The notes below the pieces were generated by a model that saw only the letters and a list, made by a program, of their open reading frames with translations, searched no databases and was not told where the DNA came from. A stretch of 64,000 nucleotides of DNA, taken from contig NZ_QEOL01000026.1 in assembly GCF_003096715.1 (NCBI RefSeq), positions 62,001-126,000 of the forward strand, written 5' to 3'. Below, in pieces: positions 17,411 through 24,810 of the stretch. The DNA comes from Paraburkholderia silvatlantica (lineage in GTDB: Bacteria; Pseudomonadota; Gammaproteobacteria; Burkholderiales; Burkholderiaceae). Positions within the stretch are counted from its first letter, which is position 1; every line of letters begins with the position of its first letter. The translations under genes and the position numbers were made by a program.

Positions 17411-19039
17411 ATGCCATACGACTACATCATCGTAGGCGGCGGCTCGGGCGGCGCGTCGCTGGCGGGGCGCCTCGCCGAGCGTTGCCCGCAGGCGAGCATC
17501 GCGCTCGTCGAGGCCGGACCGCACACCGCGCGCAATCCGTTCGTCAACATGCCGCTCGGTGTCGCCGCGCTCGTCCCGTTTCGAACGAAAAACAACTACG
17601 CCTATGAAACCGTGCCGCAGCCTGGACTCGCCGGACGGCGCGGTTACCAGCCACGCGGCCGCGGCTTCGGCGGCTCGAGCATCATCAACGCGATGATCTA
17701 CACGCGCGGCCATCCGCTCGACTACGACGAGTGGGCGCAGCTTGGCTGCACGGGCTGGGCGTGGCGCGACGTGCTGCCGTACTTTCTGCGCGCCGAGGAC
17801 AACGAGCGCGGCGCGAGCGCCTGGCATGGCGCGGGCGGCCCGCTAGGCGTGGCCGACCTGCACGAGCGCAATCCGGTGGCTGCGCGCTTCGTCGAGGCCG
17901 CGCGCGAGGCGGGCTTTCGCCTGAACGACGACTTCAACGGCGAGGAACAGGAGGGCGTCGGCTTCTATCAGGTGACGCAGCGCGGCGGCGAACGCTGCAC
18001 GGTGGCGCGCGCGTATCTGTATGGGCGCGAGCGGCCGAACCTGGATCTGATCGCCGACGCGACGGTCCTGCGCGTGAGCTTCGACGGCGCGCGCGCGAGC
18101 GGCGTGGAGCTTGCGCGCGGCGGCGCGATCGAGAGGCTGCAGGCGCGCGCCGAGGTGATCCTCGCGGCGGGCGCGTTCAACTCGCCGCAGTTGCTGATGT
18201 GCTCGGGCATCGGCCCCGCCGACGAACTGCGCGCGCTCGGCATCGAGGTGCGCCACGATGCGCCCGAAGTCGGCCGCAACCTGATCGACCATATCGATTT
18301 CACCTTCAACAAGCGCGTGCATTCGAGCGACACCGTGGGCTACTCGCTGCGCGGCGTGGCGCGCATGACCGCAGGGCTCGTGCGTTATCTGCGCGAGCGG
18401 CGCGGCATGCTCACGACCAACGTGGCGGAGGCAGGCGGCTTCCTGAAGAGCCGCCCCGAACTCGACCGGCCCGACCTGCAGCTGCACTTCTGCACGGCGC
18501 TCGTCGACGATCACAGCCGCCGCCTGCATTGGGGCCACGGCTATTCGCTGCACGTGTGCGTACTGCGCCCGGCGAGCCGCGGCACGCTCACGCTCGCGAG
18601 CGCCGACGCGCGCGTGGCGCCCTTGATCGACCCGCGCTTTCTGTCCGATCCGCGCGACCTCGACGCGCTAGCGCAGGGCGCGCGCCTCGCGCGGCGCATC
18701 CTCGACGCGAGCGCGCTGGCGCAGCTGGGCGGCCGCGAACTCTACACGCACGCCGAGCAGAGCGACGCGCAGTTGCGAGAGACGATCGCGCGCCATGCCG
18801 ACACGATCTATCACCCCGTCGCGACCTGCCGCATGGGCGGCGACGCGCGCTCCGTCGTCGATCCGCAGTTGCGCGTGCGCGGCGTGACGGGTCTGCGCAT
18901 TGCCGACGCCTCGGTCATGCCGACACTCATCGGCGGCAACACGAATGCGCCGTGCGTGATGATCGGCGAGCGGGCCGCCGACTTCATCGCACAAGCGCGG
19001 TACGAGAGCGATCCGGCGCCTCAGTGCGTCGACGCCTGA
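17411..19039 (+). CDS. GMC-family oxidoreductase (choline/alcohol dehydrogenase-like)
   Basis: 542 aa. FAD-binding N-terminus (YIIVGGGSGGASLAGRL), the first GMC signature (GFGGSSIINAMIYTRG, about 92), the second signature (GAFNSPQLLMCSGIGP, about 256), and the C-terminal catalytic His in YHPVATCRMGG (about 467) followed by GGNTNAPCVMIGE. These FAD enzymes oxidise alcohols such as choline or long-chain and aromatic alcohols. No betaine-pathway genes are nearby, so a choline role is not supported. A nearby aldehyde dehydrogenase (12698-14149) could take over its product, but the two are not an operon. Confidence 0.92.
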   Translation: MPYDYIIVGGGSGGASLAGRLAERCPQASIALVEAGPHTARNPFVNMPLGVAALVPFRTKNNYAYETVPQPGLAGRRGYQPRGRGFGGSSIINAMIYTRGHPLDYDEWAQLGCTGWAWRDVLPYFLRAEDNERGASAWHGAGGPLGVADLHERNPVAARFVEAAREAGFRLNDDFNGEEQEGVGFYQVTQRGGERCTVARAYLYGRERPNLDLIADATVLRVSFDGARASGVELARGGAIERLQARAEVILAAGAFNSPQLLMCSGIGPADELRALGIEVRHDAPEVGRNLIDHIDFTFNKRVHSSDTVGYSLRGVARMTAGLVRYLRERRGMLTTNVAEAGGFLKSRPELDRPDLQLHFCTALVDDHSRRLHWGHGYSLHVCVLRPASRGTLTLASADARVAPLIDPRFLSDPRDLDALAQGARLARRILDASALAQLGGRELYTHAEQSDAQLRETIARHADTIYHPVATCRMGGDARSVVDPQLRVRGVTGLRIADASVMPTLIGGNTNAPCVMIGERAADFIAQARYESDPAPQCVDA

Positions 19040-19082
19040 CGCTGCGCCTTTCCTGTCGCCCGGCCCTTGCTCATCGCAGCCT

Positions 19083-20030
19083 TCAGGCTGGCTTGCCCGG
19101 CTGCTTCTCCATCCCCGGCGGATGCACGAAGTCATCGAGAAACGTGAAGGGCTTGCCATACTCGGCGCGCGCGACGTCGAGCCACGCGCGCGCCGCATGC
19201 GAGAGATAGCCGCTGCGCTTCCAGCCGATCGCCATGTCCCAGGTGATTTGCGGCTCGCTCACGGGCAAGCAGGTGAAGCGCGCGGCGTCGAGCCGGCGCA
19301 CGTACGGCGCGGGCAGCAGCGCGATGCCCACGCCCGCAAGCACGAGCGCCGCCATCAGGTCCCAGTGGCCGCTGCGCCCCACGACCTGCGGCACGAAGCC
19401 GGCCGTGCGGCACGCGCCCAGCACCACGTCGTTGAGCGCCAGGCTTTCGCCGTAGAACACGAACGGCTCGCCGGCCAGCTCCGCGAGCGGCACGGCGAGC
19501 TTGTTGTCCCAGCGCGAGCCGCGCCGCGCGACGAGCCACAGCAGCTCGTGCGAGATCGGCAAGACGTCGATGAGCGCGGGATCGACGGGCAGCAGCACGC
19601 CGCCCAGCTCCAGCTCGCCCGAGATCAGCGCGGCTTCGATGGCGCGCGAGCCCTGCTCGAAAAGCTTCAGCTCGATCTTCGGATAGCGCTGGCGGAAGGT
19701 GGCGATGGCGGGCGTAAAGAGCGAGCCGCCCATCGGCGGAATGCCGATGGTGAGTTCGCCACGCCCGAGCGTGCCGAGATCGGCGAGTTCGGCCTGCAGC
19801 TGCGCCTGCGCGGCGAGCACGTCCTGACCGCGCTGGTAGACGATGCGGCCGGCGTCGGTGAGCACCATCTGGCGCGCGTCGCGCAGCAGGAGCTGCGTGC
19901 CGGTCTCGTCTTCGAGCGCCTTCACCATCTTGCTGATGGTCGGCTGCGTGACATGCAGTTTTTCGGCCGCGGCGGTGAAGCTCTGTTGCCGCACCACCTC
20001 GATGAAATAGCGAAGCGCGCGCAGTTCCAC
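19083..20030 (-). CDS. LysR-type regulator, CidR-like, of the divergent lrgAB genes
   Basis: 315 aa from the GTG at 20030, chosen because GGAG lies 8 nt upstream and the protein then begins at the family start (ELRALRYFIEVVRQQS). An ATG at 20054 would add eight residues. The winged helix-turn-helix (SFTAAAEKLHVTQPTISKMV) is followed by the periplasmic-binding-like effector domain (GRGELTIGIPPMGGSLF). It is divergent from lrgA across about 150 bp holding LysR-type dyads, the arrangement of CidR with cidAB, which responds to acetate/pyruvate overflow in Gram-positives. The inducer here is unknown. Confidence 0.88.
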   Translation of the reverse strand: MELRALRYFIEVVRQQSFTAAAEKLHVTQPTISKMVKALEDETGTQLLLRDARQMVLTDAGRIVYQRGQDVLAAQAQLQAELADLGTLGRGELTIGIPPMGGSLFTPAIATFRQRYPKIELKLFEQGSRAIEAALISGELELGGVLLPVDPALIDVLPISHELLWLVARRGSRWDNKLAVPLAELAGEPFVFYGESLALNDVVLGACRTAGFVPQVVGRSGHWDLMAALVLAGVGIALLPAPYVRRLDAARFTCLPVSEPQITWDMAIGWKRSGYLSHAARAWLDVARAEYGKPFTFLDDFVHPPGMEKQPGKPA

Positions 20031-20085
20031 GTTCGGGACTCCACAAATGGGCAAGAAACACGCTCAGCCGGGTGCTGAGTTGGTG

Positions 20086-20165
20086 CATTCCAATATGGAA
20101 TGTAGCAGATGATTCCAAGTCATTATACTTATAATTAGATGGCCCCTATACTGACTTCCATTCCA
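20086..20165. promoter_or_regulatory. LysR recognition sites and promoter between the regulator and lrgA
   Basis: A perfect dyad CATTCC-AATAT-GGAATG lies at 20086-20102 and fits the T-N11-A LysR rule. The half-site ATTCCA recurs at 20112-20117 and 20160-20165. A TATACT -10 element is at 20147-20152 with a poor -35 (TTATAC, 18-nt spacer), as expected for an activator-dependent promoter of lrgA. Confidence 0.55.
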
Positions 20166-20184
20166 GTGTCACTTAGGGTTTGCC

Positions 20185-20673
20185 ATGACTTCACCGACCA
20201 CGACCGCGAAAGTCTCTGAACGCGCCGAGCGCAACGTCGGCAACGTGGCGAGCCTCGGACGCCGTATCGGCCGCATTGCCGTGCAATCGGCGCTGCTCGC
20301 GGGCGTCTGGTACGCCGCCGACGCCCTCACGCGCTTCACGCACCTGCCGGTGCCGGGCGGCGTGGTGGGCCTCGTGCTGCTGCTCGCGCTGCTCTTTTGC
20401 GGCGGCGTCACGCCGCGCTGGGTAAAGGCGGGCGCCGACTGGCTGCTCTCCGACATGCTGCTGTTCTTTATCCCGGCCGCCGTCGCAGCCGTGAAATACG
20501 GCGGCCTCTTTCGCGCCGACGGCTGGCGTCTCGCGCTCGTCGTGGTCGGCGGCACGTTGATGGTGATGGTGGCCGTGGCGTTCGCGGTCGAACAGGCCGC
20601 GAAGCTCGAGAGGCGCCTAGCGCTGCGCCGCGTGCGCGATTCGCGGCACGCGCGCCATCTGGTGCGGGCTTGA
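20185..20673 (+). CDS. lrgA: CidA/LrgA holin-like membrane protein
   Basis: 162 aa with four membrane helices between residues 30 and 135. The LrgA core motif is LPVPGGVVGLVLLLALLFCG, followed by ADWLLSDMLLFFIPAAVAAV. CidA/LrgA proteins oligomerise like holins and, with LrgB, influence murein hydrolase export, autolysis or small-acid transport. A basic N-terminal tail (about 30 residues) and an Arg-rich C-terminus extend beyond the core. It is followed by lrgB after 38 bp and controlled in all likelihood by the divergent LysR gene. Confidence 0.92.
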   Translation: MTSPTTTAKVSERAERNVGNVASLGRRIGRIAVQSALLAGVWYAADALTRFTHLPVPGGVVGLVLLLALLFCGGVTPRWVKAGADWLLSDMLLFFIPAAVAAVKYGGLFRADGWRLALVVVGGTLMVMVAVAFAVEQAAKLERRLALRRVRDSRHARHLVRA

Positions 20674-20711
20674 GGCCGCAATGTCCTGAATAGAGTGAGG
20701 GTGATTGCGTC

Positions 20712-21434
20712 ATGAACACGTTTTATTCGTCCCTGTTCGCCGACGACGCGGCGCGGCTCATCGCCGCCGGCTGTTTCATCCTTACCGTTGCGCTCTATTT
20801 CGCTTCGAAGGCCCTCTATGCGCGCTTTCGCTCGCCGTGGCTCACGCCGCTCGTCGCGGTGCCCGCGGTGCTCGGCGTGTTCGTGCTGGTGCTCCATATT
20901 CCGTACCCCGTGTACTTCCGGGACACGCGCTGGCTCATGTGGCTGCTCGGCCCGGCGACCGTGGCCTTCGCGGTGCCGATCTACGAGTACCGCGACCTGC
21001 TGAGGCGCCACTGGATCTCGCTCACCGTTGGCGTGACCGTCGGCATCGTGGTGGCGGTAGGCGGCTCGCTCGCGCTGGCCAAGCTCCTGCACCTTTCGCC
21101 CGATCTGCAGCGCAGCCTGATGACGCGCTCGATCTCCACGCCGTTCGCGCTCGCGGTGTCGGACAAGATCCACGCGCCGCGCGACCTCACCGCGCTGTTC
21201 GTGATCGCCACGGGCGTGTGCGGCATGCTGTTCGGCGAACTCGTGCTCGGCCTCGTGCCGCTGCGCACGCGGCTGGCGCGCGGCGCGCTCTTTGGCGCGG
21301 CGGCGCACGGCGTGGGCACGGCGAAGGCGCGCGAGCTGGGCAGCGAAGAAGGCGTGGTGGCGAGCCTCACGATGATGATCGCGGGCGTGGTGATGGTGCT
21401 GCTCGCGCCGGCGCTCGGGTTTCTGCCGGTTTGA
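20712..21434 (+). CDS. lrgB: CidB/LrgB family membrane protein
   Basis: 240 aa with multiple membrane helices throughout. LrgB motifs: PYPVYFRDTRWLMWLLGPATVAFAVPIYEY (quoted in part), LMTRSISTPFALAVSDKI, and the C-terminal GAAAHGVGTAKARELGSEEG. Partner of LrgA in the putative antiholin/holin or pyruvate-linked transport system. Second gene of the lrgAB operon; a GC-rich hairpin follows directly. Confidence 0.93.
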   Translation: MNTFYSSLFADDAARLIAAGCFILTVALYFASKALYARFRSPWLTPLVAVPAVLGVFVLVLHIPYPVYFRDTRWLMWLLGPATVAFAVPIYEYRDLLRRHWISLTVGVTVGIVVAVGGSLALAKLLHLSPDLQRSLMTRSISTPFALAVSDKIHAPRDLTALFVIATGVCGMLFGELVLGLVPLRTRLARGALFGAAAHGVGTAKARELGSEEGVVASLTMMIAGVVMVLLAPALGFLPV

Positions 21435-21440
21435 AGTCCA

Positions 21441-21463
21441 GCGGGCGCGTTCGCGCCCGCTTT
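21441..21463 (+). terminator. weak intrinsic terminator after lrgB
   Basis: Perfect 8-bp stem GCGGGCGC / GCGCCCGC with a GTTC loop and only TTT following. It begins 7 bp after the lrgB stop. The short T-run makes it a modest terminator. Confidence 0.6.
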
Positions 21464-21466
21464 ATC

Positions 21467-21520
21467 GCGTAGGCGCATATCGCCTACGCGCACGTCGCCC
21501 ACGCGCATGTCGCCCACGCG
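21467..21520. repeat. short degenerate direct repeats
   Basis: Three successive copies of a roughly 18-bp unit of the form CGCGyAyrTCGCCyACG lie between the lrgB terminator and the SAH riboswitch. The first copy can also fold as CGTAGGCG/CGCCTACG. No function is evident. Confidence 0.5.
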
Positions 21521-21555
21521 CGGACGCCATCCCGATTTGCTACAATCTCGGCTCG

Positions 21556-21658
21556 CTTTCGAGGAGCGTTGCGACGGGTTTTCTGTAACCCGCCAGGCTC
21601 GAAAGTGCTTCAATCCGGTTGAATCCACTGAATCAACCGCACTGAAACGGCGCTCACG
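21556..21658 (+). promoter_or_regulatory. SAH riboswitch upstream of ahcY
   Basis: The conserved elements of the S-adenosylhomocysteine riboswitch are present in order: CTTTCGAGGAGCGTTGC (21556 onward), the P2 hairpin ACGGGTT/AACCCG, GCCAGGCTCGAAAG closing P1 (pairs CTTTCGAG with CTCGAAAG), a CGGTTGA/TCAACCG hairpin at 21616-21639, and AACGGCGCTCA. GAGCG (21564-21568) can pair with CGCTC (21651-21655) as the pseudoknot. The aptamer ends about 40 bp before the ahcY start. In this class SAH binding turns expression on. Confidence 0.93.
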
Positions 21659-21695
21659 TCTTTAATTTCTAGTCACTTTTAGAAAGGAGGGCGTG

Positions 21696-23114
21696 ATGAA
21701 CGCCGCAGTTCCGCAAGATCAAGCCAAAGATTTCGTCGTCGCCGATATGTCGCTCGCCGGCTGGGGCCGCAAGGAGCTCGACATCGCCGAGACCGAAATG
21801 CCCGGCCTCGTGCAGATTCGCGAAGAGTACAAGGCGCAGCAGCCGCTCAAGGGTGCACGCGTTGCCGGTTCGCTGCACATGACGATCCAGACGGGCGTGC
21901 TGATCGAGACCCTGAAGGCGCTTGGCGCCGACGTGCGCTGGGCCTCGTGCAACATCTTCTCGACCCAGGACCACGCCGCCGCCGCGATCGCGCAGGGCGG
22001 CACGCCGGTGTTCGCGTTCAAGGGCGAGTCGCTCGACGAGTACTGGGAATTCTCGCACCGCATCTTCGAATGGCCGAACGGCGAGTTCGCCAACATGATC
22101 CTCGACGACGGCGGCGACGCAACGCTCCTGCTGATCCTTGGCTCGAAGGCCGAAAAGGACCGCTCGGTCATCGCGAGGCCGACCAACGAAGAAGAAGTCG
22201 CGCTGTACAAGTCGATCGAAAAGCATCTCGAGATCGACCCGGCGTGGTACTCGAAGCGCCTTGCGCACATTCAGGGCGTGACCGAAGAAACCACGACCGG
22301 CGTGCACCGCCTGTACCAGATGGAAAAGGACGGCCGCCTGCCGTTCCCGGCCATCAACGTGAACGACTCGGTCACGAAGTCGAAGTTCGACAACCTGTAC
22401 GGCTGCCGCGAGTCGCTCGTAGACGGCATCAAGCGCGCAACCGACGTGATGATCGCCGGCAAGATCGCCGTGGTCGCCGGTTACGGCGACGTGGGCAAGG
22501 GCTGCGCGCAATCGCTGCGCGGCCTCGGCGCCACGGTGTGGGTCACGGAAATCGATCCGATCTGCGCGCTGCAGGCCGCGATGGAAGGCTACCGCGTCGT
22601 GACGATGGAATACGCTGCCGACAAGGCCGACATCTTCGTGACGGCCACGGGCAATTATCACGTGATCGGCCATGACCACATGAAGGCGATGCGCCACAAC
22701 GCGATCGTCTGCAACATCGGCCACTTCGACTCGGAAATCGACGTCGCGTCCACGCGCCAGTACCAGTGGGACAACATCAAGCCGCAGGTCGACCACATCA
22801 TTTTCCCGGACGGCAAGCGCGTGATCCTGCTGGCCGAAGGCCGCCTCGTGAACCTGGGCTGCGCCACGGGCCACCCGTCGTTCGTGATGTCGAACTCGTT
22901 CACGAACCAGACGCTCGCGCAGATCGAACTGTTCACGCAGGGCAAGAAGTACGAGAACAAGGTGTACGTGCTGCCGAAGCACCTGGACGAAAAGGTTGCG
23001 CGTCTGCACCTCGCGCGCATCGGCGCGAACCTGACCGTGCTGTCGGACGACCAGGCTTCGTACATCGGCGTCGACAAGAACGGTCCGTTCAAGCCGAACC
23101 ACTACCGTTACTGA
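21696..23114 (+). CDS. ahcY: adenosylhomocysteinase (S-adenosyl-L-homocysteine hydrolase)
   Basis: 472 aa from the ATG with AGGAGG 5 nt upstream (a GTG one codon earlier is less likely). It catalyses SAH + H2O to homocysteine + adenosine, clearing the product inhibitor of methyltransferases. Family motifs: DMSLAGWGRKELDIAETEMPG (quoted in part), NIFSTQDHAAAAIA, the NAD-binding GYGDVGKGCAQSL (about 268), and the C-terminal KNGPFKPNHYRY. It includes the extra insertion typical of the longer proteobacterial form. Regulated by the SAH riboswitch in its leader and followed by a holin-like gene and metF. Confidence 0.98.
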   Translation: MNAAVPQDQAKDFVVADMSLAGWGRKELDIAETEMPGLVQIREEYKAQQPLKGARVAGSLHMTIQTGVLIETLKALGADVRWASCNIFSTQDHAAAAIAQGGTPVFAFKGESLDEYWEFSHRIFEWPNGEFANMILDDGGDATLLLILGSKAEKDRSVIARPTNEEEVALYKSIEKHLEIDPAWYSKRLAHIQGVTEETTTGVHRLYQMEKDGRLPFPAINVNDSVTKSKFDNLYGCRESLVDGIKRATDVMIAGKIAVVAGYGDVGKGCAQSLRGLGATVWVTEIDPICALQAAMEGYRVVTMEYAADKADIFVTATGNYHVIGHDHMKAMRHNAIVCNIGHFDSEIDVASTRQYQWDNIKPQVDHIIFPDGKRVILLAEGRLVNLGCATGHPSFVMSNSFTNQTLAQIELFTQGKKYENKVYVLPKHLDEKVARLHLARIGANLTVLSDDQASYIGVDKNGPFKPNHYRY

Positions 23115-23229
23115 TCGATACAACGCGGATGCTGACCCCAATCCCCGCACACGTAACGCGTGGGGACCGCGGGCGGCATCCGCCGCCGGCACCTGGCGAC
23201 ACAAAAGCAAAGACGCAAAAGGAGTCCTT

Positions 23230-23583
23230 ATGACCGTGCTGCTGACCTGGCTGATCAACGCGCTTGCGCTCCTGATCATCACCTGGCTCGTTCCGTCGAT
23301 CCATATTCGCAGTTTCGGCACCGCGCTCATCGTCGCGATCGTGCTCGGCCTCATCAACGCCGTGCTGCGTCCGCTGCTGATCGTGCTCACGCTGCCGGTG
23401 ACCATCCTCACGCTCGGCCTCTTCATCCTCGTGGTGAACGCGTTGTGCTTCTGGCTGGCGGCGTCGCTCCTCAAGGGCTTCGAGGTGTCGGGCTTCTGGT
23501 CGGCATTTTTCGGCTCGATCCTGTACAGCATCGTGTCGTGGCTGCTTTCGGCGCTGATTTTCGGCAACCGCAGCCTCGGCTGA
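23230..23583 (+). CDS. phage holin family IV-like membrane protein
   Basis: 117 aa, four hydrophobic helices almost without loops (TVLLTWLINALALLIITWLV; ALIVAIVLGLINAVLRPLL; ILTLGLFILVVNALCFWLA; FFGSILYSIVSWLLSALIF). This matches the small 'mycobacterial 4 TMS phage holin' family, which is chromosomally encoded and not phage-derived in most bacteria. Its function is unknown. It lies 115 bp after ahcY and 52 bp before metF, probably in the same riboswitch-governed transcript. An AAGGAG ribosome site precedes the ATG. Confidence 0.88.
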   Translation: MTVLLTWLINALALLIITWLVPSIHIRSFGTALIVAIVLGLINAVLRPLLIVLTLPVTILTLGLFILVVNALCFWLAASLLKGFEVSGFWSAFFGSILYSIVSWLLSALIFGNRSLG

Positions 23584-23635
23584 TGCGGGTCCGGGCCGCC
23601 CACGTTCGCGGCCCGGCCTCACTGGCCTCATCAAC

Positions 23636-24466
23636 ATGAAACCGATCGAACTCTCATTCGAATTCTTCCCGCCGAAGACGCCGGACGGCGTGGAAAAGCT
23701 GCGCGCCACGCGCGCCCAGCTCGCCACGCTCAAGCCGAAGTTCGTCTCGGTGACGTTCGGCGCGGGCGGCTCGACGCAACAGGGCACGCTCGACACCGTC
23801 GTCGATATCGCGAAGGAAGGCGTCGAGGCGGCGCCGCACCTGTCGTGCATCGGCTCTTCGAAAGAGGACCTGCGCGCCATTCTCGGCGAGTACCGTTCGC
23901 ACGGCATCCGCCACATCGTGGCGCTGCGCGGCGACCTGCCCTCGGGCATGGGCGCGATGGGCGAACTGCGCTACGCGTCGGAACTCGTCGCGTTCATCCG
24001 CGAGGAAACCGGCGACGCGTTCCACATCGAAGTGGCCGCCTATCCCGAGTACCACCCGCAGGCGCGTTCGCCGCGCCACGACCTCGAAGCGTTCGCGCAA
24101 AAGGTGAAAGCGGGCGCCAACTCGGCGATCACGCAGTACTTCTTCAACGCCGATGCGTATTTCCGCTTTGTCGACGACGCGAAGAAGCTGGGCGTGGAGA
24201 TCCCCATCGTGCCCGGCATCATGCCGATCACGAACTACTCGCAGCTCATGCGTTTTTCGGAAATGTGCGGCGCCGAAGTGCCGCGCTGGGTCGCGAAGCG
24301 GCTGGAAAGCTTCGGCGACGATCGCGACTCCATTCGCGCGTTCGGGCTCGACGTGGTGACCGACCTGTGCCGCCGTCTCGTCGAGGCGGGCGTGCCGGGC
24401 ATCCACTTCTACACGCTCAACGCGGCGCCGGCCACCAAGGCCATTTGCGAGCGGCTCGGGTTCTAG
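23636..24466 (+). CDS. metF: 5,10-methylenetetrahydrofolate reductase
   Basis: 276 aa, standard length for bacterial MetF. It reduces 5,10-methylene-THF to 5-methyl-THF with FAD and NADH, supplying the methyl group for methionine synthesis. Motifs: ELSFEFFPPKT (the Glu of the EFFPPK start is catalytic), SVTFGAGGSTQ, HIVALRGDLPSG, AAYPEYHPQA, and QYFFNADAYFRF. Its place after ahcY links SAH clearance with homocysteine remethylation. A strong hairpin terminator follows 34 bp after the stop. Confidence 0.97.
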   Translation: MKPIELSFEFFPPKTPDGVEKLRATRAQLATLKPKFVSVTFGAGGSTQQGTLDTVVDIAKEGVEAAPHLSCIGSSKEDLRAILGEYRSHGIRHIVALRGDLPSGMGAMGELRYASELVAFIREETGDAFHIEVAAYPEYHPQARSPRHDLEAFAQKVKAGANSAITQYFFNADAYFRFVDDAKKLGVEIPIVPGIMPITNYSQLMRFSEMCGAEVPRWVAKRLESFGDDRDSIRAFGLDVVTDLCRRLVEAGVPGIHFYTLNAAPATKAICERLGF

Positions 24467-24500
24467 GGCGCCCGCTCCCGGCCCCGCAAGCGGCGACAAA

Positions 24501-24541
24501 CCGCGCGGTTCCCGGACTCCCGGGCCGCGCGGTTTTCTTTT
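24501..24541 (+). terminator. intrinsic terminator after metF
   Basis: Inverted repeat CCGCGCGG / CCGCGCGG (24501-24508 with 24525-24532), with an additional CCCGG/CCGGG inner pairing, followed by TTTTCTTTT. This ends the ahcY-holin-metF unit. Confidence 0.85.
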
Positions 24542-24739
24542 GGGCAGCGCGATCCGGACGATTGCGGGTGACGTGTCCCAGGCGCTCAGGCCCGCCCGGC
24601 AGCGCGCGTCATTTCGGCACGCTATTGTCGGGTTCCGGCGCAATAAAAAGGGGCAAGGTCACGCTGCATCGCACCATGCGGCAACAAATGAACCTGTCAA
24701 CCCGGCGTTTTCCACAGGCGACGGGACTTTTTGGCTTGC

Positions 24740-24769
24740 TTGTGACCGCGGCACGTGCTCAAGTAAGAT
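24740..24769 (+). promoter_or_regulatory. candidate sigma-70 promoter for the dpp operon
   Basis: TTGTGA and TAAGAT separated by 18 nt, about 40 bp before the dppA start. The 344-bp interval 24467-24810 otherwise holds the metF terminator and a stretch in which I see no gene; it also contains a lone TTTTCCACAGG, not obviously meaningful. Confidence 0.45.
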
Positions 24770-24810
24770 CCCGCTACGCTGGCGAAAGCCGGCATTGAAC
24801 TGGAGGAAAC

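Noticed and set aside
21467..21520. CRISPR-like repeat array
   Set aside because: Only three degenerate units directly adjoining, without spacers; no cas genes in the window.
23230..23583. Holin-like gene and lrgAB as signs of a prophage
   Set aside because: Both families are chromosomal in most bacteria. There are no integrase, terminase, capsid or lysis genes and no attachment repeats.
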